This document shows positions 41,770 through 50,564 of a DNA stretch of 64,000 nucleotides, piece after piece; the stretch's first letter is position 1, and each line of letters begins with the position of its first letter. The stretch comes from CAWINX01 sp963702055. Its GTDB lineage: Bacteria; Actinomycetota; Thermoleophilia; Solirubrobacterales; 70-9. Location: NCBI GenBank assembly GCA_963702055.1, contig OY969702.1, forward strand, positions 1,364,001 to 1,428,000, in the 5' to 3' direction. The notes beneath the pieces are model-generated. The model worked only from the letters and a program-made list of their open reading frames with translations, was not told the origin of the DNA and searched no databases. The position numbers and the translations under genes are program-made.

Positions 41770-42972
41770 TCAGTCGCCCTCGCCCGGAGCCGCCCCCGGC
41801 GCGCCCGCTGTCTGCTCCTCGAAGTGCTTGCTCAGCATCGTCACCTGGCCCTGGTAGTTGGACCCGAGGCCCTCTCCGTAGAGGCGCTCGGCGGGCGCGG
41901 CCATCCGCTCCATCGCCAGCTTGCAGACCGGCTGGCGGTGCTCGATCATGAACGGGACGTCGCGGGCGCGGACCTCGAGCGCGGCGCGGCTGCCGTGGCG
42001 GTCGCCGGCGCCGTCGAAGCCGAAGCCCGGGTCGAAGAACCCCGCGTAGTGGGTGCGCAGCTCGCCGGCGGTCGGGTCGTAGGCCATCATCTCGGCGGCG
42101 ATCTGCGGCGGGATGCAGACGCCCTCGGCGGAGAGCAGCAGGTAGAAGACCTCCGGCTCGAGCACGATCCTCCCGCCCGCCTCCGGGTAGACCGGATCCC
42201 AGTAGTCGGTCCAGCGGTAGGCGCGGATTCGCGAGAGGTCGATCGGCAGGCTGTTCTTCTTCGCCCGGTAGCCGACGATCCGGTCGCTCGGCCCGGAGAG
42301 GTCGACGCTGAGGAAGAGTCCGTCGGCCAGGGCCAACTCCGACTCACGCAGCGGGTGGGAGTCGAGGTAGAGAAGCGGGAACTCGTCCTGCAGCGCCCGC
42401 ACCTCGTCGTCGCTGAGACGGGTGTCGCCGCGCGAGAGTCGTAGCTGGTTGAGCGACAGCCCGGTCTTCACCTGGATCGCATAGGAGCGCGGCACGACCT
42501 CGAGGTAGAGGCGGCCGTGGTAGCCGGGCTGGATCTCGTCGAAGCGGTGGTGGCGGTCGGTGATCACCCGGGTGAAGACGTCGAGGCGGCCGGTCGAGCT
42601 CTTCGGGTTGGTTTTGGCGCGCACGTCCGGGGGCAGTGCCAGCCCCTCGATCAGCGGCACCAGGTAGGGGCGGTCACGCTCCAGGGTCGCCCCGTCGCGC
42701 AGGTCCACTTTCTGGAAGGCGAGCCCCTCGATCTTCTCCTCGACCGTGGAGTCGACGTCGGGTAGGAAGCTGCAGCGCAGCGCCCAGGCAAAGTCGCCGA
42801 GCCGCAGGTCGATGCTGGCCGGTTGGATCGCCTCGGGGCGAATCCGGTAGTCGCCGGAGCTGACCCACTCCGCCTCGATCGCCCTGGCCAGGTCCTGGGA
42901 GGGCAGGACACCGGTCACCGTTGCGTCCCGCTCGCCCGCCGGCGCGGCCTCTCTCGACGCCATCTCGGTCAT
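41770..42972 (-). CDS. dcd: 2'-deoxycytidine 5'-triphosphate deaminase (long form)
   Basis: 400 residues, about twice the size of standard Dcd, as in the long deaminase family with a duplicated trimeric dUTPase-like fold. The first half has QPASIDLRLGDFAWAL and RAKTNPKSSTGRLDVFTRVI. The second half has RAYRWTDYWDPVYPE and THYAGFFDPGFGFDGAGDRH. It would deaminate dCTP to dUTP for thymidylate synthesis. An ATG at 42963 is an alternative start. Confidence 0.85.
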   Translation of the reverse strand: MTEMASREAAPAGERDATVTGVLPSQDLARAIEAEWVSSGDYRIRPEAIQPASIDLRLGDFAWALRCSFLPDVDSTVEEKIEGLAFQKVDLRDGATLERDRPYLVPLIEGLALPPDVRAKTNPKSSTGRLDVFTRVITDRHHRFDEIQPGYHGRLYLEVVPRSYAIQVKTGLSLNQLRLSRGDTRLSDDEVRALQDEFPLLYLDSHPLRESELALADGLFLSVDLSGPSDRIVGYRAKKNSLPIDLSRIRAYRWTDYWDPVYPEAGGRIVLEPEVFYLLLSAEGVCIPPQIAAEMMAYDPTAGELRTHYAGFFDPGFGFDGAGDRHGSRAALEVRARDVPFMIEHRQPVCKLAMERMAAPAERLYGEGLGSNYQGQVTMLSKHFEEQTAGAPGAAPGEGD

Positions 42973-42982
42973 CGCGCAGAGA

Positions 42983-45040
42983 CTATGGTGCGCGCCGCGG
43001 CGGCGCCACTCGCCGCACCTCGAAGGTGTGCTCGCCGCCGCGCGCGCGGACCCTCGCGTAGCCGTCGTCGCAGGAGTGCCTGACCGGATGCCCGTCCTCG
43101 CTGACGAAGTCGGTGCAGCTCGCCACCGGGACCGCGACGGTGCCCCGTGTCCCGTGCGGCGCGTCAGCGGTGAGCTTGAAGGCGCCCGGCCGATTCAGCC
43201 AGCGCGACCGCAGCACCCCTTCGGGGGTCCCGACCTGCCCCTGGGCCCAGCGCAGCCCGAGCGTCTGCGGCTCAACCAGCCAGGTCCGCCAGCCGGGGCT
43301 GAGCGGCCGCATCCCCAGCACGTAGGCGGAGAGGGCGTAGACCGGGGCGGTGCTCCAGCCGTGAGCGAGCGAGGTCCGGCCCGGGTAAATGGCGCCGTGG
43401 TTCAACGACTTCGGCGTGCCGTCGGGGGCCATCGCCTCCCAGAGGGTCGAGTGGGGGTCGGTGTCGACCATCTGTCCCCAGAGGCGCTCGATCAGGCTCC
43501 TTGCCGCCAACCCTTGATGCTGTTGCAGCTCGGCGATCAGCTGCCAGCCCGACATGTACGGCGAGATGTACTGCTCGACGTATGGGTCGTCCGGCAGGTC
43601 GGAGGTCAGCGGGCCGAACTGGCTCTCGAGGCGATCGTCGGTCCTCGTCAGCAGCTGCTGCGCCTCCTCGCCCTGGACGGCGCCGGAGAGGACCGCGCCG
43701 ACGTTGGCGTCCTGAGGATGGTCGGCGAGGCCCGCGCCCCCCACGAACATCCCGGCCGAAAGATCGAAGAGCTGCGAGTGGAGCCGGGCCTGCACGGCGG
43801 TGGCCGTCGCCCACAGCCGCGTCGCCTCGGTGTCGGAGCCGAACCGCCTCTCCACCCCGGCCAGCGCTTCCAACGCCTGCGCCCAGAGCTCGTTCGTGTA
43901 GGTGTCGACCTGCGGGGTCTGGTCGAAGACCCGCCAGTTGAATGCTCCGGGGGGAGTTTCGAAGAGGCCGTTCGGGGCGTGGGCGGCGAAGTAGCCCATC
44001 GCCCGCCTCATCGCCGGCAGCAGAATCCTGACGCCGGCTACGTCCCCGGTCAGCGCGAAGTGGTCGCAGACGGCGATCACCCACCAGGCCGTGTAGCCCG
44101 GCAGCGATCCGGAGAGGGTGAGGCCGGGGAGGTACCTGGTGACCGAGGCGGGAGGCCCGTCGGCCGGGCCGGGCCGGCGCGGGCAGCGCACGTTGACGTC
44201 GGAGGCCATCGGGATGTAGCCGTCGGGCAGCTGCTGGCAGGCGAAGAGGCGCAGTGACCCGTCGATCACCGGGCCCAGTGGACTCACCGTGTAGTGGCCT
44301 ACGAGCGCCTCCATCGCCAGGTCGCCCAGCCAGACGAGCCGGTCCCGCTTGGCGCCGTCGATCAGCCGGAAGCGCCGCTGTCCCCGCCCCGGGTCGTTGG
44401 CGGTGTCGAGGTCGAGCGTGTACGCCCCCGCGTACCAGATCCGGTTGAGCAGCCTGCTGCTGGAGAGGAAGTGTCCCGTGTAGTTCTTCGGGCCGACCGC
44501 GAGGTGGGCGGTGTCGACGCGCAGCGCGTCGATCGAGAAGCGGCCGCGGGGAAGCTGGATGAGGATGTAGCGCTCCGCCCCGCGCAGCCCGCGGGACTTG
44601 AAGCGGCCCGCCCGGCGGATCAGGTCGGAACGGCCGCCGCGACCATCGTTCCTGCCGAGCGACCCCCCGCCCTGCATGTCGCCGCCGGGCTGCAGGTAGC
44701 GGACGGACTCGCTGTAGGAGAGGCTGACCGGGCCCCCGTGCGCGCCCTTCACCGCCGCTCGCACCCAGCCGCCGGTGTTGATGCCCAGGTCGACGATCAG
44801 CTGGGCGCCGGAGCGCAGGATCGTCGTCCCCCCGCCGGGACGCGCCAGGCCGCGCGGATGCAGGACCGTCGAGGGAGCGCTGAGGACCGTGACCCGACGC
44901 GGGTAGATCGGCCTGCCGTCGCGATCCAGCACGTACCGGGCCCAGCCGCGCTTGAGCGGCACCGGAGAGGCCTGGGCCGAGCCCGCGATCGCCAGAAAGG
45001 CCACCGCGAGGAGAAGGGATGTGAGTGAAGCTCGCCGCAT
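42983..45040 (-). CDS. Secreted alpha-L-rhamnosidase-like glycoside hydrolase
   Basis: 685 residues. A signal peptide (about 1-24, ending AGSAQA) precedes beta-rich domains. An (alpha/alpha)6 barrel follows, with IDGAKRDRLVWLGDLAMEAL, the GH78-like acid motif, then LPGYTAWWVIAVCDH and TNELWAQALEAL. A C-terminal beta-sandwich ends the protein. GH78 enzymes remove terminal rhamnose by inversion, and the placement of acidic residues fits. The exact substrate is unknown. It acts outside the cell. Confidence 0.8.
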   Translation of the reverse strand: MRRASLTSLLLAVAFLAIAGSAQASPVPLKRGWARYVLDRDGRPIYPRRVTVLSAPSTVLHPRGLARPGGGTTILRSGAQLIVDLGINTGGWVRAAVKGAHGGPVSLSYSESVRYLQPGGDMQGGGSLGRNDGRGGRSDLIRRAGRFKSRGLRGAERYILIQLPRGRFSIDALRVDTAHLAVGPKNYTGHFLSSSRLLNRIWYAGAYTLDLDTANDPGRGQRRFRLIDGAKRDRLVWLGDLAMEALVGHYTVSPLGPVIDGSLRLFACQQLPDGYIPMASDVNVRCPRRPGPADGPPASVTRYLPGLTLSGSLPGYTAWWVIAVCDHFALTGDVAGVRILLPAMRRAMGYFAAHAPNGLFETPPGAFNWRVFDQTPQVDTYTNELWAQALEALAGVERRFGSDTEATRLWATATAVQARLHSQLFDLSAGMFVGGAGLADHPQDANVGAVLSGAVQGEEAQQLLTRTDDRLESQFGPLTSDLPDDPYVEQYISPYMSGWQLIAELQQHQGLAARSLIERLWGQMVDTDPHSTLWEAMAPDGTPKSLNHGAIYPGRTSLAHGWSTAPVYALSAYVLGMRPLSPGWRTWLVEPQTLGLRWAQGQVGTPEGVLRSRWLNRPGAFKLTADAPHGTRGTVAVPVASCTDFVSEDGHPVRHSCDDGYARVRARGGEHTFEVRRVAPPRRAP

Positions 45041-45099
45041 GCCCGTTCCGTAGGAGTGGGCACTCTACGGCGCGGCCCAGTGGGCAATCCCGAGCGCCT

Positions 45100-45294
45100 C
45101 TAGTGGGGGACGGCGCCGGCGGCGACGTGAGCGACACCGCCGACCAGCCAGCCGGTGATCGGGCCCAGCGCCGGGGTCGCAAGGACAGCGGCGGGAACGC
45201 CGACCACGAACACCAAGGCGATCCAGAGGACACAACCGATGAGCGCCCACCGGCCCCAGCGAAAGTCGCGCTTTTGGGTCGTTGTCGTGAACAT
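45100..45294 (-). CDS. Small two-pass membrane protein
   Basis: 64 residues from ATG 45294 with AGGAGGAGAA directly upstream, one of the strongest ribosome sites in the window. A basic N-terminus precedes WALIGCVLWIALVFVVGVPA and a second hydrophobic stretch (LGPITGWLVGGVAHVAAG). Function unknown. A hairpin (CCGTAGGAGTG / CACTCTACGG, one bulged base, 45047-45069) lies between its stop and the rhamnosidase start. Confidence 0.72.
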   Translation of the reverse strand: MFTTTTQKRDFRWGRWALIGCVLWIALVFVVGVPAAVLATPALGPITGWLVGGVAHVAAGAVPH

Positions 45295-45370
45295 TTCTCC
45301 TCCTGTTAGGAGGTTAGGGACGGCCCACCCCCGGCACATCGGTAGTTCGCCCACGATGCGCTCTGGGCCC

Positions 45371-46261
45371 TCAGCGCCCCAGGAACTCGTCGACGGCTCG
45401 GGTGAACGAGCGGCGGTCCTGGAAGAGGAACGCGTGAGCCCCCGGGAAGACGATCAGCGTGGACCGCGGGATCCGGGCGGCGATTCGCCGCAGGTTCACC
45501 GGCGGCACCACCGGATCGGCGGCGCCGGCCGCCGCCAGGGTGGGGGTCGCGACGCCGGCGAGCCGGCGGTAGTTGCGATTGCTGCGCAGCCAGGGGTCCT
45601 CGGCGGCCACCTGAGCGCGGGCGGTGGAGGCGGGAACGTCGAAGTCGTCGGGGATCTCACCGCTCTGGCTGGCTCGCTCGAGGCGACGCAGGAAGCGGCG
45701 GCCCTCCGCCTGGCGATCGGGCGGGTAGAGCTCGTGCAGGATGTCGCTGTCGGACGGATGGGGCTCGCTGTCGATCGCCTGCGCCCTCGGCGAACCGAGC
45801 ACTGCACGGCTACCCCCGGGATTGGTCCCGGCCAAGATCAGGTGGGCGACCGCCCGCGGATGGTCCACGGCGAGGCGCTGAGCGACGAAGCCGCCCATCG
45901 ACCAGCCGAGGACGTCCGCCCTGGGCACGCCGATGGCGCTCATCAGGCCGGCCGTGGCGTCGGCGAGCGAGTCGAAGGAGCGCCCGTGCCAGGGGCCCGA
46001 CATGCCGACCCCGGGGTAATCGAAGAAGATCAGCCGGCGGTGACGGGACAGCAGCCGCAGCAGCGCCGGGTCCCACTCGGCCATCGTCGAGTCGGTGCCC
46101 ATCAGCATCACCAGTGGCGACCCCTTGCCGCGTTCGTACCAGGCGATCCTGGTGTGGCCGACCGGAGTGACGTGGACCCGGGCCTCAAACGGGCTGGAGC
46201 CATGCCCGCACCCGGGGGCCAACACCGCCAAAGTCAGGCAGACCGCCAGACGAATTCCCAT
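45371..46261 (-). CDS. Alpha/beta-hydrolase lipoprotein
   Basis: 296 residues from ATG 46261. A lipoprotein signal ends at LAPGC. The hydrolase fold has the nucleophile elbow GWSMGGFVAQ, the acid in GAADPVVPP and the His in FPGAHAFLF. An oxyanion region LVMLMGTDSTMAEW precedes them. It is an esterase or epoxide hydrolase-like enzyme attached to the outer face of the membrane; the substrate is unknown. Confidence 0.85.
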   Translation of the reverse strand: MGIRLAVCLTLAVLAPGCGHGSSPFEARVHVTPVGHTRIAWYERGKGSPLVMLMGTDSTMAEWDPALLRLLSRHRRLIFFDYPGVGMSGPWHGRSFDSLADATAGLMSAIGVPRADVLGWSMGGFVAQRLAVDHPRAVAHLILAGTNPGGSRAVLGSPRAQAIDSEPHPSDSDILHELYPPDRQAEGRRFLRRLERASQSGEIPDDFDVPASTARAQVAAEDPWLRSNRNYRRLAGVATPTLAAAGAADPVVPPVNLRRIAARIPRSTLIVFPGAHAFLFQDRRSFTRAVDEFLGR

Positions 46262-46344
46262 GCGGCGCCAGCCTAGCGGCGCGCTGACCGTGGTCTCCAC
46301 CTTGCAGCGCTGAAGGCCGGCTGAGCGCCCGCCGACCAACTCGC

Positions 46345-46758
46345 ATGCGAGAGGACGGCTTCACCCTGATCGAACTCCTGATCACGATGCTGATCATCTC
46401 CATCCTCGCGACCATCGCGATCCCGGCGTTCGCAAGCCAGGCCTCCAAGGCAAGGGACAGTCGAGCCAAGGAAACGGCGCATGCGGCTCAGGTGGCGATC
46501 GAGTCGTGCATGGTCGACTCGCTCGGCCTCTACAACGCCTGCGACGCAAACGCCCTGCGGGCGCTGGACCCGACCCTGCCGGGGTCCCCGACGCTGAAGG
46601 TGAGCGTGCCGGCCAAAGGCACCTCGTACACGATCACCGTGCAGTCCGACCCGAAGACGCAGACCTTCCAGGTCAAGCGCTCGGCAAAAGGCGTCGTCAC
46701 CTTTCCCTGCAAGAAGGTCGGCGTCGGCAACTGCCCAACGTCGGGCTCCTGGGGCTGA
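46345..46758 (+). CDS. Type IV prepilin-like protein
   Basis: 137 residues. The very short leader MREDG is followed by FTLIELLITMLIISILATIA, the prepilin peptidase site (G/F, with E at +5) and hydrophobic assembly helix. The C-terminal part contains four cysteines that could form disulfides. No pilus assembly genes or prepilin peptidase lie in the window, so it is an orphan pilin or pseudopilin. Confidence 0.88.
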   Translation: MREDGFTLIELLITMLIISILATIAIPAFASQASKARDSRAKETAHAAQVAIESCMVDSLGLYNACDANALRALDPTLPGSPTLKVSVPAKGTSYTITVQSDPKTQTFQVKRSAKGVVTFPCKKVGVGNCPTSGSWG

Positions 46759-46780
46759 GGCCCTCGGCGCCTCGGGAGAG

Positions 46781-47434
46781 TCACATGCCAACGAATCGCC
46801 GCTCGATGCCGTCCAAGACGATCTGCAGCCCCAACTCGAATCGATCGGCTGGGGATGTGGAGCGGGAGCGCAGTGTCTCCTGCAGTGCGGCAAGCTCCGG
46901 GAACTCGACGATGTCGGTCTGAGAGATCGCATCCGCGAGGTCGCTGCCCATCGGCGGGGAGACGGCACGAAGTGAATAGCCGAGCACGAAGTCGTTGACC
47001 GTCCCGAGAAGGTTCCAGGTGTCGCGCGGCTCCAGCGACAGTCCCGCCACCGCTCGGGCCATCTGCTTGGCGAGCCTGGTCGCGTTGGCGCTGAACCTGG
47101 TCTGCCGCGCGTAGAGTTGGACAGCCCACGGATGAGCCACGAACGTGACGTACTCCCGTCTGGCGATCAGGGCGATCGCCTCTCGCCAGTCCCCCGGCAA
47201 CGGCTTCCGAACGAGCATCTCCTCGGTGACCCGGTCGGCCATCGACGCCAGCAGGTCGTCCTTGCTGGGGATATGGCCGTAGAGGCTCATCGGACGAGCG
47301 TCGAGCTTCGCGGCGACACGGCGGATCGAGACGGCGTCGAGCCCCTCGGCGTCGGCGATGTCGATCGCCGCGGCGACGATCGTTTCGGGTGTCAATCGGC
47401 GTTGGCGCGCCTTGCCTCGCCCACTCTCCGGCAC
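46781..47434 (-). CDS. TetR-family transcriptional regulator
   Basis: 217 residues. The N-terminal helix-turn-helix is TPETIVAAAIDIADAEGLDA followed by VSIRRVAAKLDARPMSLYGH. The C-terminal ligand domain resembles that of tetracycline-type TetR_C regulators. It is divergent from the secreted-protein gene at 47551. A palindrome GATAC-GGT-GTATC between them is the likely operator. Confidence 0.9.
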   Translation of the reverse strand: MPESGRGKARQRRLTPETIVAAAIDIADAEGLDAVSIRRVAAKLDARPMSLYGHIPSKDDLLASMADRVTEEMLVRKPLPGDWREAIALIARREYVTFVAHPWAVQLYARQTRFSANATRLAKQMARAVAGLSLEPRDTWNLLGTVNDFVLGYSLRAVSPPMGSDLADAISQTDIVEFPELAALQETLRSRSTSPADRFELGLQIVLDGIERRFVGM

Positions 47435-47479
47435 TCCGCAAGCCTATCCGCCGTCTCCGTACTGGGCCTCGGGTTTGGT

Positions 47480-47492
47480 GATACGGTGTATC
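47480..47492. promoter_or_regulatory. Probable TetR operator
   Basis: GATACGGTGTATC, perfect 5-bp arms around a 3-base centre, lies in the 116-base gap between the divergent TetR and secreted-protein genes. Its position would let the regulator control both. Confidence 0.65.
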
Positions 47493-47550
47493 GGAAGCGG
47501 CCCGGACCGGGTTCAGGGCCGTTCGGCGATCAATGTCTTAGGAGGGCGAA

Positions 47551-48636
47551 GTGCGAAACCTCGGCGTAGGTTGGGTCTCGATCATTGCGGCGCTCGCTCT
47601 TCTCGTCTCCGCCTCGGTGGCGGGGGCGGCGCAGGCGGCGCCCTTCTCGATGACCTTCACCGAGGACCGAGCCAACGTCGGCGACCAGCTCAACGACGAC
47701 CCGATGTTCGAGGCGCCCGAGACGGCGACGCTCCAGGCGCAGATCGATCCCGGCACCGGCGACATCTCCGCCGGCACGCTCACGGTTCCCGACTTCTTCA
47801 CCCATGTCGACGGCTTCGACGCGGACGTGACCGTCCATTTCGTGATCGGTCCGATCACGGGCCATTTCGACAAAGGCACCGGCGCCCTCTCTCTGACCGG
47901 CGACGTCGACGGGAGCACGCTCGACGCGGGCAACGGCAAGCCGTGCGGGCTCACCACGGACCCGACGCCCCTAACGCTCGACACCGCCGGCAACAGCGGC
48001 GGCGCCAACCCCAGGTCGGGATCGCCGTTCAGCGCCGGCCTCAACGGCGACGGGGCGATCGCCGGCCAGTGGGCAGACATGACCGCGGCTCCCGTCCTCT
48101 CGGGGCCCGGGAACGGACAGGCGACCTGCGACACCGTCGATCAACACATCGGCGGCGCGGGAGGCATCTGGCTCGTGCAGGACAACCCCACTGACGCGCC
48201 GGTCTGCTCGGCGGCGGGCACCGAGACCAGCTTCCAGGCGCCGGTCCAGCTGGCGCTTCCCTGCACGGGCGCCTTCCGGGTCATCTCGATCGGCAGTGGG
48301 CCGTCTCACGGCATTCTCGGGACGATCAACCAGGCGACCGGCAAAGTCACCTACACGCCCAATGCCGGCTACTCCGGCCCCGACAGCTTCACCTTCTCCG
48401 CTATCGACGCCGGCGGCTACTCGCAGCCGGCGACGGCGACGATCCAGGTGCACGAGCCGAGCGCGTCGGGCCCCCCGCACCCCAAGCCCCATCCCCGCCC
48501 AAAGCGCAAGTGCCCCCGCACGAAGAAGCTAAAGCACGGCCGCTGCGTCAAGAAGAGGCACAAGCACCACCACAAGAAGCACCACCATAGGAAGCACAAG
48601 CACCACAAGAGGCTCGACCGCAGAGCCGAGATTTAG
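47551..48636 (+). CDS. Secreted protein with Ig/cadherin-like repeat and His/Lys-rich tail
   Basis: 361 residues from a GTG with TTAGGAGG 5 bases upstream. A signal peptide (1-29) precedes a beta-rich domain of about 200 residues. Next is a Big_9-type repeat (HGILGTINQATGKVTYTPNA, GPDSFTFSAIDAGGYSQPAT), a Pro-rich linker and a tail of about 45 residues dominated by His, Lys and Arg (KKRHKHHHKKHHHRKHKHHK). The tail could bind metals or the anionic cell surface. It is probably controlled by the divergent TetR. Confidence 0.8.
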   Translation: MRNLGVGWVSIIAALALLVSASVAGAAQAAPFSMTFTEDRANVGDQLNDDPMFEAPETATLQAQIDPGTGDISAGTLTVPDFFTHVDGFDADVTVHFVIGPITGHFDKGTGALSLTGDVDGSTLDAGNGKPCGLTTDPTPLTLDTAGNSGGANPRSGSPFSAGLNGDGAIAGQWADMTAAPVLSGPGNGQATCDTVDQHIGGAGGIWLVQDNPTDAPVCSAAGTETSFQAPVQLALPCTGAFRVISIGSGPSHGILGTINQATGKVTYTPNAGYSGPDSFTFSAIDAGGYSQPATATIQVHEPSASGPPHPKPHPRPKRKCPRTKKLKHGRCVKKRHKHHHKKHHHRKHKHHKRLDRRAEI

Positions 48637-48643
48637 ATCTAAA

Positions 48644-48674
48644 AAGCGGAGGGAGTGGGATTCGAACCCACGAG
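48644..48674 (-). other. tRNA-Ser 3'-end fragment (probable att site)
   Basis: 31 bases match the 3' end of the intact tRNA-Ser at 54467-54497 at 30 positions, in the same orientation. They comprise the T arm GTGGG-TTCGAAT-CCCAC, an acceptor half and a G discriminator. On the minus strand the fragment is followed by CTTTTT, a tRNA-like terminator, whereas the intact gene lacks such a T run. No 5' half is present nearby. This is the geometry left when an element integrates into the 3' end of a tRNA gene. Confidence 0.75.
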
Positions 48675-48700
48675 GCCAGCTTGCACGGGAGCTTCGTTGT

Positions 48701-49012
48701 CTACTCCTTCTTGGTCGTTCCCCCCAGCGCCTCCCCGGCGCTGTGCACGACGTTGGTCAAGAAGTCGTACTGGGTCTGGACCAGCTTCTCCGACATCTCG
48801 AGCGCGGAGTCGATGACCTCCTGCCGTCTGGACGGGTTCTCGTCATGCGGGGGCAGAGCCTCATCGACGGACTCCATGAACCTGCGCACCGCCTCAATCG
48901 CTTTCTGCTGACTCCGTTTGACCTGCTCGAGCACCTCTTCGGACAGCTCGGCAGTTTTCTCGACTGCGTCGCGGCTGGACTCACCTTTGGGCTTTTCCAC
49001 TGCGGCGGGCAT
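48701..49012 (-). CDS. Phasin-like helical protein
   Basis: 103 residues, wholly helical and charged. SEEVLEQVKRSQQKAIEAVR and EMSEKLVQTQYDFLTNVVHS resemble phasins, the amphipathic proteins that coat polyhydroxyalkanoate granules. No PHA synthase is in the window, so the assignment rests on the repeat pattern. It is the first gene inside the probable island. Confidence 0.6.
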   Translation of the reverse strand: MPAAVEKPKGESSRDAVEKTAELSEEVLEQVKRSQQKAIEAVRRFMESVDEALPPHDENPSRRQEVIDSALEMSEKLVQTQYDFLTNVVHSAGEALGGTTKKE

Positions 49013-49316
49013 TTCGCCTCCTCATCGTTCGCTGGGCCTGTGCCGGCATCTCCGATGCCGCATTCGTCACAAACCTATGAAGCGGTCCCGGGCGTGTCAT
49101 CCGGGAAAAGCCGCACTTCATCAACGGAGTTTCCCCAGCTACAGATGACGGCTCGAACCGCCTTGGGCCCGCGCTCCCGCCTTGCGCGCGAGAGGGAGAA
49201 GCCAGTACGAGACACCCGGGTGGTGTCGGTGACACGCGGGAGGAGGCGTCGACAGCAGATCCATCGCCGCCTGACGTGAGCTTTAAAATCTCTTTGGCGA
49301 TTGAGCCTATGGTGTC
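49013..49316. other. Intergenic, no gene seen
   Basis: This is a divergent promoter region between the phasin-like and glycosidase genes. A short inverted repeat GACACC-CGGGT-GGTGTC occurs at 49211-49227 and could be an operator. A TTTAAAAT stretch lies about 35 bases before the GTG at 49317. Confidence 0.4.
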
Positions 49317-50564
49317 GTGGATGGACAGTCTGCGGCAGTCTGCGCGGGTTCTGGCGTGAGTGGTCCGCCGGATGCGGCTGACTCACCGCTCGCCTCGGTT
49401 GCGGCACGCCGAGAGGAGCGGCAGTGTGAGGCTGCGGCCAAGCGCAGGCGGCGACGCCGGCGAATCTTGGTCGCGGCCGTCCTCGTGCTGCTATTGCCGG
49501 CGATCTATTCATATACGGCCTGGATGCTGCGACCGTCGAGCCTGCCCTTCGGCGTGCGCAGCGTCGAGTGGGTGAGAGCCGACGCACCCTTCGGCAACTC
49601 GTTGGTCGACGAGATCGAGCACATCTACTACAGCTGGAACGCGCCGAAGAAGGGCGGGCCGCAGCTGAAGAGCCTGCCACCGATTGGGCCGGCCGCGAAG
49701 ACGCCTAAAAAGGCGGCTGCCTGGCCGCCGCGGATCGAGCCGGTCCTCGCGCATCCGCTACCGGGCGAAGGGATCTGGAAGCCGACCGGCCCGGCGGTCA
49801 AGGGTGGCGCACCGGTGCTGGTGACGACCTTCCGCCCCGAGCGCGACTATCCGAGCATCGTCGCCTACGCGGCCTGGTTCGACCACACGCGCACGGCGCT
49901 CGCGTTCTATCCGGGCCGCTACGAGCCGCCGAAAGCTGCGGTACGCGGGCCAATGATGGTCCCGTACGATCAGCGGCGGCGGCTGCTTGCGACCTTCAAC
50001 AGCGGCTTCATCTACACGGACGTCAACAACGGCTCGACCGACAACGGCCGCATCAACGAGCCGCTCGCGAACGGCAACGCCACGCTCGTCGGCTATCGCG
50101 ACGGCCGTGTTGCGATTGTGAAGTGGAGCGGCAGCTCGAACGCGGGTTCGGACATTGCGTGGGCCCGCCAGAGCCTGCCGCCGATCGTCTGGAACGGACG
50201 CCTCAGCCCCGCCTTGAACAACAGTTCCCAATGGGGCTACACACTCGGCAACGCCACCCGCGTCTGGCGCAGCGGCGTTGGCATCGACCGCCGCGGCAAC
50301 CTGATTTACGCAGCTGCGGACGGCCAGACCGTGATCACGTTGGCCCGCATCCTGCAGCGTGCGGGAGCGGTTCGTGCGATGGAGTTCGACATCAATCCCG
50401 AATGGCACACCCTGATCACATACACCCACCACCCCGGCCTCGTCCCGACGGAGGTCGGGCCGAACCCGATGCAGCCCGCCACTCGCTACCTCACTCCCGA
50501 CGACCGCGACTTCTTCGCCGTCTACCGACGCCTGCCTGGTCCCGTCACTGTCCCCTTCAAATAG
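49317..50564 (+). CDS. Membrane-anchored phosphodiester glycosidase domain protein
   Basis: 415 residues from a GTG. A cytosolic N-terminus with a run of Arg/Lys precedes one membrane segment (ILVAAVLVLLLPAIYSYTAW). An NAGPA-like phosphodiester glycosidase (DUF2233) domain then extends to the end: LLATFNSGFIYTDVNNGSTD, WRSGVGIDRRGNLIYAAADG, and the conserved ending near RAMEFDINPEWHTLITY. The family removes N-acetylglucosamine from phosphodiesters or processes cell-envelope glycans; the substrate is unknown. Confidence 0.8.
   Translation: MDGQSAAVCAGSGVSGPPDAADSPLASVAARREERQCEAAAKRRRRRRRILVAAVLVLLLPAIYSYTAWMLRPSSLPFGVRSVEWVRADAPFGNSLVDEIEHIYYSWNAPKKGGPQLKSLPPIGPAAKTPKKAAAWPPRIEPVLAHPLPGEGIWKPTGPAVKGGAPVLVTTFRPERDYPSIVAYAAWFDHTRTALAFYPGRYEPPKAAVRGPMMVPYDQRRRLLATFNSGFIYTDVNNGSTDNGRINEPLANGNATLVGYRDGRVAIVKWSGSSNAGSDIAWARQSLPPIVWNGRLSPALNNSSQWGYTLGNATRVWRSGVGIDRRGNLIYAAADGQTVITLARILQRAGAVRAMEFDINPEWHTLITYTHHPGLVPTEVGPNPMQPATRYLTPDDRDFFAVYRRLPGPVTVPFK

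Noticed and set aside
45047..45069. Hairpin CCGTAGGAGTG / CACTCTACGG as a member of a repeat family
   Set aside because: It has no second copy in the window and is short. It is probably a local terminator or chance structure.
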